Shown one piece after another: positions 1 through 4,909 of a stretch of 6,191 nt of DNA. This DNA is from Tannerella sp. (GTDB lineage Bacteria; Bacteroidota; Bacteroidia; Bacteroidales; Tannerellaceae). Each line of letters opens with the position of its first letter. Position 1 is the first letter of the stretch. The translations under genes and the position numbers were made by a program. The notes below the pieces were generated by a model. It did not search any database and was not told where the DNA came from. It saw nothing but the letters and a program-made list of their open reading frames with translations. Location of the stretch: the NCBI GenBank assembly GCA_031261145.1, contig JAISJX010000438.1, positions 1 through 6,191 of the forward strand. Direction: 5' to 3'.

Positions 1-183
1 CGTAATCCAAAAATTTGCATCGGTATTTTCGGCTGCCGTAATCCCGTTACTTACAGGCGGATTCCCGTCCCATAGTTTCACAACCTTTTGAGCATTTATG
101 CCCATCGCGATAAAGGAACAGAAGAAACCCATCAAAAAGACTTTTCCAAACGTTGAACTGTTATACATTAATAAATATTTCAT
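1..183 (-). CDS. N-terminus of exported hydrolase-like protein (partial)
   Basis: This is the first 61 codons of a gene that runs off the left edge. The protein begins MKYLLMYNSS and has a signal peptide: a lysine at residue 14, a hydrophobic core around residues 15-29 (VFLMGFFCSFIAMGI) and a likely cleavage site after INA, before Gln32. The mature part begins QKVVKLWDGNPPVSNG. An LW-x-G-x-PP-x-SNG opening close to the mature N-terminus is, from memory, common in exported Bacteroidetes alpha/beta-hydrolases of the acetyl-esterase or dienelactone-hydrolase type. The catalytic part lies outside the window, so the function is only a guess. A second in-frame ATG at residue 6 (166-168) would give a shorter n-region and is an equally possible start. 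The gene lies downstream of galM in the same direction, but a hairpin lies between them, so it is probably transcribed at least partly on its own. That a signal-peptide-bearing coding region is present is fairly sure; its family is not. Confidence 0.6.
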   Translation of the reverse strand, partial: MKYLLMYNSSTFGKVFLMGFFCSFIAMGINAQKVVKLWDGNPPVSNGITAAENTDANFWIT

Positions 184-218
184 GTGTATTATGTTTATGT
201 ATTAAAAAAACGTGTGAT

Positions 219-260
219 AAAAGACCGGAACGACAGGATGAACCTGTCGTCCGGTCTTTT
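219..260 (-). terminator. Rho-independent terminator after galM
   Basis: The arms 219-237 and 243-260 pair over 18 base pairs with one bulged A (229 or 230) and a five-base loop (238-242). The GC-rich part reads GACCGG/ACGACAGG, flanked by four A-T pairs. Read on the minus strand it lies just after the galM stop codon (277-279), followed by TTTT, a short break and a further T-run at 204-210. On the plus strand seven Ts follow directly (257-263), so it could stop transcription from either side. No plus-strand gene is seen upstream, so its main role is probably to end the galM transcript. Confidence 0.8.
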
Positions 261-276
261 TTTATCTCAACAGCGT

Positions 277-1410
277 TTATTTATCAACAGAGAATCGATA
301 AATACAACGGCTTAAATAGTTTTCTCCCGGACGGAGTGTCGTAGTCGGGAAAGTCGGCTGATTCGGACTGTCCGGATAATGTTGTGTCTCCAGACAAAGC
401 GCACCCCGTAAGGGATAATTCACGCCAAATTTGCCATTATCCTTGCCATTCATAGCGTTACCTGTATAGAATTGAACGCCCGGCTCGTTGGTGAAAACTT
501 CCAGAACGATTCCGCTCTCCGGACTGACGGCTTTAGCTGCCGGTTTTGAAATGTCGCCTGCCGTATTCAGCACCCAGTTATGATCAAAACCGCGTCCCCT
601 GATCATTTGTTCAAACGGCTCACGAATCTTATCGCCAATGCGAATCAATTTACGTAAATCCAATGGCGTGTCTTTCACCGGAGCCAGTTCGGACGTCGGT
701 ATCAACAATTCGTTTACCGGCGTATAACGGTCGGCGTTGATCTGAATCAGGTGATCCATTATCTGGGAACCGGGTATTCCCGACAGGTTGAAATAGCTGT
801 GATTGGTCAGATTGACAACCGTCAGTTTGTCGGTCGTCGCCTCATAACGGATATCAAGCGCATTGTTGTCGGTCACCGAATACGTGACGGTTACATTCAG
901 GTTTCCGGGGAATCCGGCTTCTCCGTCTTTCGACAGATAGGTCAGTTTCAATGTCTTGTCGTCCGGCTGTACGGCATCCCATACCTGTACGTGGAAACCT
1001 TCCGGCCCGCCATGCAGACAGTTCCCGTTGTTGTTCTCCGGCAACTGATACTCAACTGAGTTCAACGTGAACTTCGCTTTTGCAATCCGGTTTCCATAAC
1101 GACCGATCAAAGCGCCGAAATTCCCGTCCGATGCTATGTAATCAGCGATCTTGTCATACCCTAATACCACATCCGTCAGTTTCCCGTTTTTGTCGGGCAC
1201 CATGACCGACACTATGCGACCGCCATAATTGGTTACGCAAACCTCCATGCCATTCGCATTTTTCAATACATACAAAGCCGTCGGCTTTCCTGCTACTTCC
1301 GATACAAAGTCCGCTTTTTCCAGGCCGGACGTCAATTTTACTTCTTTTTTCTCTCCGCAGGACAACAAAATACCCAGTGCCACCAGCGAAATCATCCATC
1401 TTTTTTTCAT
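277..1410 (-). CDS. galM: Aldose 1-epimerase (galactose mutarotase), lipoprotein
   Basis: This enzyme interconverts the alpha and beta anomers of galactose, glucose and related sugars, the entry step of the Leloir pathway. The 377-residue protein starts MKKRWMISLVALGILLSCGE, a lipoprotein signal with lipobox LLSC and the lipidated Cys at residue 18, so it acts in the envelope (periplasm or outer membrane) rather than the cytosol. The mature part is a full-length mutarotase fold. An early GGRIVSV strand is followed by GRYGNRIA (Arg108), HGG with His133, NHSYFNLSG with catalytic His204, GFDHN with Asp276, EPGVQFYTGN, and LETQHYPDSPN with catalytic Glu341. These match the His/His/Asp/Glu set of characterised GalM enzymes. 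The frame is open 25 codons further upstream, to 1485, but the ATG at 1408-1410 is chosen because it places the signal peptide at the N-terminus and follows an A-rich stretch typical of Bacteroidetes starts. No galactokinase is visible nearby; the downstream gene is a secreted hydrolase. The assignment is very secure. Confidence 0.95.
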   Translation of the reverse strand: MKKRWMISLVALGILLSCGEKKEVKLTSGLEKADFVSEVAGKPTALYVLKNANGMEVCVTNYGGRIVSVMVPDKNGKLTDVVLGYDKIADYIASDGNFGALIGRYGNRIAKAKFTLNSVEYQLPENNNGNCLHGGPEGFHVQVWDAVQPDDKTLKLTYLSKDGEAGFPGNLNVTVTYSVTDNNALDIRYEATTDKLTVVNLTNHSYFNLSGIPGSQIMDHLIQINADRYTPVNELLIPTSELAPVKDTPLDLRKLIRIGDKIREPFEQMIRGRGFDHNWVLNTAGDISKPAAKAVSPESGIVLEVFTNEPGVQFYTGNAMNGKDNGKFGVNYPLRGALCLETQHYPDSPNQPTFPTTTLRPGENYLSRCIYRFSVDK

Positions 1411-1499
1411 TTTTCGTTCGTTTTTTACGTTATCTATATTGTTAAAATAATAATTATCACACGTATAACCAATTTCTAAAAACACTTGTTTTAAACAGC

Positions 1500-1507
1500 C
1501 AAAATTA
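1500..1507 (-). promoter_or_regulatory. Candidate galM promoter -7 element
   Basis: Read on the minus strand the bases are TAATTTTG, a full match to the Bacteroidetes sigma-ABfr -7 consensus TAnnTTTG. It lies about 90 bases upstream of the chosen galM start, implying a leader of roughly 80 bases. The -33 region holds TTTA rather than a clear TTTG. In such A/T-rich DNA an eight-base match can arise by chance, so this is tentative. Confidence 0.35.
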
Positions 1508-1709
1508 GATATTTTTTCGACGTAAATAAAATTATTTCGCTAAAAGTTTATTTTACATGAAAAAAAAACGAACATGCTCACATATCCACCCCCTCCAGGA
1601 TTCGTAATTTTTCTTAGCAAAAACCGCCAAAGGTTTCTTTATTCCGCTTTCTACCGTATGTTCTTTGTGGTTTAAACGGCCTATCTACTTTTTTCTCGAT
1701 TTTTTTTTG

Positions 1710-1717
1710 TATTTTTG
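1710..1717 (+). promoter_or_regulatory. Candidate operon promoter -7 element
   Basis: The bases TATTTTTG match the Bacteroidetes TAnnTTTG consensus, and the context TATTTTTGCGCC closely resembles many Bacteroidales housekeeping promoters. Transcription would start near 1721-1726, giving a leader of about 60 bases before the reductase gene. A T-run lies upstream, but no clear TTTG is seen at the -33 distance. It is the best-placed promoter for the five-gene operon. Confidence 0.6.
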
Positions 1718-1728
1718 CGCCACTAAAA

Positions 1729-1782
1729 ATGAAACCCTTTTTCAATGAGGAAAAAAAGGGTGTGCTAAAAAAAACAGGTTAG
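1729..1782 (+). CDS. Possible 17-codon leader ORF
   Basis: A short reading frame starts at the ATG at 1729-1731, encodes MKPFFNEEKKGVLKKTG, and ends in TAG at 1780-1782. One base later comes the ATG of the reductase gene, in a different frame. It begins only a few bases after the predicted transcription start and contains both arms of the hairpin at 1734-1761. Ribosomes finishing here could re-start on the reductase gene, so it could act as a coupling or leader peptide. It has no run of a single regulatory amino acid, its own start has no clear ribosome site, and a 17-codon ORF can arise by chance. It is listed as a possibility only. Confidence 0.2.
   Translation: MKPFFNEEKKGVLKKTG
1734..1761 (+). 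promoter_or_regulatory. Leader hairpin before the operon
   Basis: ACCCTTTTT (1734-1742) pairs with AAAAAGGGT (1753-1761), a perfect nine-pair stem with a ten-base loop. It lies between the predicted transcription start and the reductase start codon, ending 22 bases before that ATG. No T-run follows on the plus strand, so it is not a terminator for the operon. It could affect mRNA stability or translation. The stem is mostly A-U pairs and so weak; chance formation is plausible. Confidence 0.35.
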
Positions 1783-1783
1783 A

Positions 1784-2512
1784 ATGAAATATGCGTTAGT
1801 GACAGGGGGTTCCCGTGGTATTGGGCGGGCTGTATGTATCGAATTGGCGGCGAAAGGCTATCCAATCATTATCAATTATGCTTCGAACGAAGAGGCTGCA
1901 TTGGAAACCAAACGGTTGGTAGAAGAAAAAGGCGTAAGCGCCGAATTACTGCCGTTCAATGTTTCGGACGTGGAAGCCGTCGATAAGGCATTGGATGAAT
2001 GGAGTGCGCAGCATCCGGACGATTTCATCGGGATTTTAGTCAATAATGCGGGCATCCGACAGGACGCGATGATGATTTTCATGCAAGATTCGCAGTGGAA
2101 AGACGTCATCGACATCAGTCTGAACGGATTTTTCTATGTCACCCGCCGGGCGCTGAAAGGCATGTTGATGCACCGGAGCGGACGTGTCATCAATATCGTT
2201 TCGCTATCCGGATTGAAAGGATTGCCGGGACAGACGAATTATTCGGCGGCGAAAGCGGCGGTCATCGGCGCCACCAAAGCGCTTGCGCAGGAAGTGGCCG
2301 CACGGAAAGTGACGGTCAATGCCGTAGCTCCCGGTTTCATCAGCACCGATATGACGAAAGACTTGGACGAAGCGGCGCTCAAAGCGACTGTTCCTTTGGG
2401 ACGTTTCGGCAAACCGGAAGAAGTGGCGGCGTTAGTCGGCTTTTTGTCGTCCGACGAAGCGGCCTATATCACAGGAGAAGTAATATCCATTAACGGAGGT
2501 ATTTACTCCTGA
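1784..2512 (+). CDS. fabG: 3-oxoacyl-ACP reductase, SDR family (FabG-like)
   Basis: This is a short-chain dehydrogenase/reductase that would reduce a 3-oxoacyl group on an ACP to the 3-hydroxyacyl form with NAD(P)H. The 242 residues are normal for FabG. The cofactor motif TGGSRGIG is at 7-14, with Arg11 suggesting NADPH preference. NNAG is at 87-90, and the catalytic tetrad is Asn114, Ser140, Tyr153 and Lys157, with the Ser-Tyr spacing seen in E. coli FabG. PGFISTDM (183-190) and a C-terminal ITGEVISINGG strand complete the fold. The stretch SLSGLKGLPGQTNYSAAKA is, from memory, like FabG proteins of aryl polyene and flexirubin loci. The ATG at 1784 is chosen because the Rossmann motif follows at once; a weak AGG lies a few bases upstream. 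It is first in the operon, eight bases before the ketosynthase gene. As a dedicated copy beside its own ACP, it probably serves a secondary pathway rather than bulk fatty acid synthesis. The enzyme class is certain; the pathway is inferred. Confidence 0.93.
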   Translation: MKYALVTGGSRGIGRAVCIELAAKGYPIIINYASNEEAALETKRLVEEKGVSAELLPFNVSDVEAVDKALDEWSAQHPDDFIGILVNNAGIRQDAMMIFMQDSQWKDVIDISLNGFFYVTRRALKGMLMHRSGRVINIVSLSGLKGLPGQTNYSAAKAAVIGATKALAQEVAARKVTVNAVAPGFISTDMTKDLDEAALKATVPLGRFGKPEEVAALVGFLSSDEAAYITGEVISINGGIYS

Positions 2513-2520
2513 TAGACGGC

Positions 2521-3747
2521 ATGAACAGACGGGTAGTAATCACAGGCATCGGCATCTATTCCTGCATCGGCAAAAATGCAGGCGAGGTAACCGTCTCCTT
2601 GCGTCAGGGCAAATCCGGTATCGGCATAGACCCCGCACGCTTGGAGTATGGGTATCATTCCCCTTTGACGGGAATCGTCGAACGCCCTGTTTTAAAAGGA
2701 TTGCTCGACCGCCGTTTGCGCTCGTCCCTTTCCGAAGAAGGAGAATATGCTTATATGGCCACGCGGGAAGCGATGGAAACCGCCGGTATCGACCCTGATT
2801 ATCCCGGACAAAACGAAATAGGCGTTTTTTACGGCAATGACGCTTCGGCGCAAGCCATCATTGAAACCCACGAAATCATGAAGGACAAGAAAGATTCCCT
2901 GCTGATTGGAGCCGGAGGAATTTTCCAGTCCATGACTTCGACCGTTTCCATGAATTTATCCACCATCTTCAAACTGCGGGGCGTAAATATGACTATCAGC
3001 GCCGCGTGCGCAAGCGGCTCACATTCCATCGGATTAGGATACACTTTTATCCGTAGCGGTATGCAGGACATGGTGTTATGTGGCGGCGCACAAGAAACAA
3101 ATACCTACTCGATGGCCGGTTTCGACGGACTCAATGCCTTCTCAAAGCGCCTCGACGAACCCACAAAAGCATCCCGCCCATTTGATGTAAACCGTGACGG
3201 ATTAGTGCCGAGCGGCGGTGCGGCAAGCCTGATATTGGAAGATTTGGAACACGCCCTTCGACGTGGCGCCACCATCTTTGGCGAGATAACCGGATACGGT
3301 TTTTCCTCGAATGGCGGTCCGATTTCACAGGCCAGTGAAACCGGCTCTCAGGCTGCGATAGAGAAAGCCTTAGCGGATGCCGGGCTGAAAGCCTGCGACA
3401 TAGACTATATAAACGCTCACGCAACGTCCACCCCGCAAGGCGACGCCTGCGAAGCGGTGGCTTTGGACAAGTTGTTCGGGGCATTAAAAACGCCCGTCAG
3501 TTCGACAAAGTCGATGACCGGGCACGAGTGTTGGATGGCGGGAGCAAGCGAAGCCATCTATTCCATCCTGATGATGCAGAACGATTTCATGGCGCCGAAC
3601 CTCAACTTTGAAACGCCGGACAAATTTTCCGAAAACCTGCACATCCTGCAACAAACAACCGAAAAAAATATCAACACGTTTATCTCCAATTCTTTCGGAT
3701 TCGGAGGCACAAACAGTGTATTAATTATATGTAAATACCGGAAATAA
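2521..3747 (+). CDS. Beta-ketoacyl-ACP synthase (FabF/KAS II type)
   Basis: A 408-residue condensing enzyme that would perform decarboxylative Claisen condensation of an acyl group with malonyl-ACP. It starts RRVVITGIGIYSCIG, the usual N-terminal strand of FabF-type synthases. The active-site Cys163 lies in SAACASGSHS; His300 (NAHATSTPQGD), Lys330 and His335 (STKSMTGH) complete the Cys-His-His-Lys set; NSFGFGGTNS (390-399) is the glycine-rich C-terminal loop. All catalytic residues are present, so this is an active synthase and not a chain-length-factor homologue. After His335 the usual small-residue loop (GAAG in FabF) is replaced by ECWMAGASE, with Trp338. I associate this form with ketosynthases of aryl polyene/flexirubin-type loci rather than with primary-metabolism FabF. 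The gene starts eight bases after the reductase stop; a GGAGGT lies 20 bases upstream, too far to be a normal ribosome site. The ACP gene follows after 12 bases. No partner ketosynthase is in the window. Confidence 0.93.
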   Translation: MNRRVVITGIGIYSCIGKNAGEVTVSLRQGKSGIGIDPARLEYGYHSPLTGIVERPVLKGLLDRRLRSSLSEEGEYAYMATREAMETAGIDPDYPGQNEIGVFYGNDASAQAIIETHEIMKDKKDSLLIGAGGIFQSMTSTVSMNLSTIFKLRGVNMTISAACASGSHSIGLGYTFIRSGMQDMVLCGGAQETNTYSMAGFDGLNAFSKRLDEPTKASRPFDVNRDGLVPSGGAASLILEDLEHALRRGATIFGEITGYGFSSNGGPISQASETGSQAAIEKALADAGLKACDIDYINAHATSTPQGDACEAVALDKLFGALKTPVSSTKSMTGHECWMAGASEAIYSILMMQNDFMAPNLNFETPDKFSENLHILQQTTEKNINTFISNSFGFGGTNSVLIICKYRK

Positions 3748-3759
3748 AAACGTAATAAT

Positions 3760-4002
3760 ATGGAAAGAAAAAAAATTGAGTCACTCACCCAAAATTTCCT
3801 GATAGAAGAAATGGAAATTGAGGCGAACATTACGGACGAGGCAACGTTAAGAGAAGATTTGGGCCTGGATAGTTTGGATTTTGTGGACATTGTCGTGATT
3901 GTCGAAAAAACATTCGGGTTTAAAATTAAACCCGAAGAGATGGCGCGTGTCTTAACCGTCAAAGAGTTCTACGATTATATCGAATCAAGAGTAAACGCCT
4001 GA
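3760..4002 (+). CDS. Acyl carrier protein
   Basis: An 80-residue, mostly acidic carrier protein with the typical phosphopantetheine site LGLDSLD; Ser38 would carry the prosthetic group. The following helix (DFVDIVVIVEKTFGFKI) is the usual partner-binding helix II, and the acidic residues nearby (REDLG, DEAT) fit the four-helix fold. The length matches stand-alone ACPs. It lies 12 bases after the ketosynthase and seven before the acyltransferase, which points to a carrier dedicated to this pathway and probably shared by all the operon's enzymes. The primary-metabolism ACP of Bacteroidetes usually sits beside fabF in a different setting, and this protein lacks the standard AcpP-like sequence, so it is probably a specialised copy. 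The start is the ATG after an A-rich, SD-poor stretch (AACGTAATAAT). The family is certain. Confidence 0.93.
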   Translation: MERKKIESLTQNFLIEEMEIEANITDEATLREDLGLDSLDFVDIVVIVEKTFGFKIKPEEMARVLTVKEFYDYIESRVNA

Positions 4003-4009
4003 CAATCGT

Positions 4010-4909
4010 ATGGTAAAAAAAGAGAAAGACTGGGGAGGCGTAACCACCGGATATTCATTTCTGCTGAAAGCATTGAAAGTGTTTTTTTCAATGACCAATG
4101 TCCGTGCCGGTTATTTCATGTCATTCATTGTTGTGCCGTTTTTTATGCTTTTCGGCCGGAGAGGCTATTTGGCCATCTACCGTTATTTCCGTCGGCAACA
4201 CGGCTATCCGCCCCTGAAATCTTTTTTGAAAACAGCTCATAACCATTATCGTTGCGGTCAGATGTTGTTAGACCGTTTTGCCGTTTACGCCGGTCAGCGA
4301 AATATCTTTAAGGTTGAAAATCCGGACAACGACCTGTTTCTTAAAATGCTGAACGATCCCAAAGGATGTATCATCGTCGGTGCGCATATCGGAAATCCCG
4401 AACTTTGCGGCTACCTGTTGAAACAGAATAAAAAATGTATCAACAGCCTGATATACGGTGGCGAAGGACAAGTGGTGCAGGCCAACCGCTCGAAAGTATT
4501 GGAAAACAATAATGTCCGCCTGATTCCGGTTACGGACGATTTTTCCCATATTTTCCATATCAGCAATGCGCTGTCGAACGGCGAAATGGTAAGTATGCCC
4601 ACCGACCGGACTTTCGGAAGTGATAAAAGCCTCGAATGTGATTTCCTGAACGGCAAGGCGGACTTCCCGATAGGCGCATTTGTCCTTGCGTTGCAGTTTA
4701 ACGTCCCGGTGATTGCGCTTTTTGTCATGAAAGTATCGGCTTCGTGTTACCGTATTCATGTGATTTCCATCCCCGAACCGCAAGAAGGAAAACCGAAAAG
4801 AGAACGGATTAACGAAATGACGCGCTCTTACGTCCGCGTGTTGGAAGACGTCGTGAAAATGTACCCCGAACAGTGGTTTAACTTTTATAATTTCTGGAAG
4901 CAGGCATGA
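4010..4909 (+). CDS. LpxL/HtrB-like membrane acyltransferase
   Basis: A 299-residue member of the lysophospholipid/lipid A acyltransferase (LPLAT) superfamily, which moves an acyl chain from ACP to a hydroxyl or amine on a membrane acceptor. The HX4E catalytic motif is present as GAHIGNPE (His126, Glu131). A second block, MPTDRTFG (196-203), then KADFPIGAFVLALQFNVPVI, corresponds to the acceptor and hydrophobic-pocket blocks of LpxL. The C-terminal PEQWFNFYNFW (286-296) matches the PEQWxWxxxRW-like ending of the family. A hydrophobic segment at about residues 35-48 (YFMSFIVVPFFMLF) should tether it to the inner face of the cytoplasmic membrane. True Bacteroidetes LpxL copies usually sit in housekeeping contexts. 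Here the gene lies between an ACP and a radical SAM gene, so it more likely loads the operon's own product onto a lipid or sugar acceptor, as proposed for the acyltransferase of aryl polyene loci. Its stop overlaps the next start (ATGA), implying coupled translation. Family sure; acceptor unknown. Confidence 0.9.
   Translation: MVKKEKDWGGVTTGYSFLLKALKVFFSMTNVRAGYFMSFIVVPFFMLFGRRGYLAIYRYFRRQHGYPPLKSFLKTAHNHYRCGQMLLDRFAVYAGQRNIFKVENPDNDLFLKMLNDPKGCIIVGAHIGNPELCGYLLKQNKKCINSLIYGGEGQVVQANRSKVLENNNVRLIPVTDDFSHIFHISNALSNGEMVSMPTDRTFGSDKSLECDFLNGKADFPIGAFVLALQFNVPVIALFVMKVSASCYRIHVISIPEPQEGKPKRERINEMTRSYVRVLEDVVKMYPEQWFNFYNFWKQA

Larger units (their letters stand above)
1411..1783. other. Divergent intergenic region
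   Basis: These 373 bases separate galM (minus) from the lipid operon (plus). They are A/T-rich, with several T- and A-runs. They hold a candidate galM promoter near 1500-1507, a candidate operon promoter near 1710-1717, and a possible short leader ORF with a hairpin just before 1784. In the central part (about 1560-1690) I see no credible coding sequence, RNA gene or clear repeat; a CCACCCCCTCC run (1586-1596) and the palindrome GTTTAAAC are the only distinct marks. Confidence 0.7.

Noticed and set aside
153..344. A 63-codon plus-strand open frame at the left
   Set aside because: It runs through the start of a signal-peptide gene on the other strand, the terminator hairpin and the end of galM, so it cannot be a sensible gene.
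1560..1690. Possible RNA gene or repeat in the middle of the divergent intergenic region
   Set aside because: I found only short weak inverted matches (for example AAACC/GGTTT near 1622-1637) and no repeat unit, tRNA-like fold or riboswitch signature.
2095..2493. A 132-codon plus-strand open frame inside the reductase gene
   Set aside because: It is out of frame with a well-supported FabG-like protein and its translation is an Arg/His/Ser/Gly-rich string without family motifs.
2495..2512. GGAGGT followed by ACTCC as a Shine-Dalgarno site or attenuator for the ketosynthase gene
   Set aside because: The GGAGGT is 20 bases from the ATG and encodes the conserved C-terminal NGG of the reductase; the possible stem is only four pairs.
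3131..3484. A 117-codon minus-strand open frame opposite the ketosynthase
   Set aside because: Arg-rich translation with no known motif, entirely covered by a certain gene.
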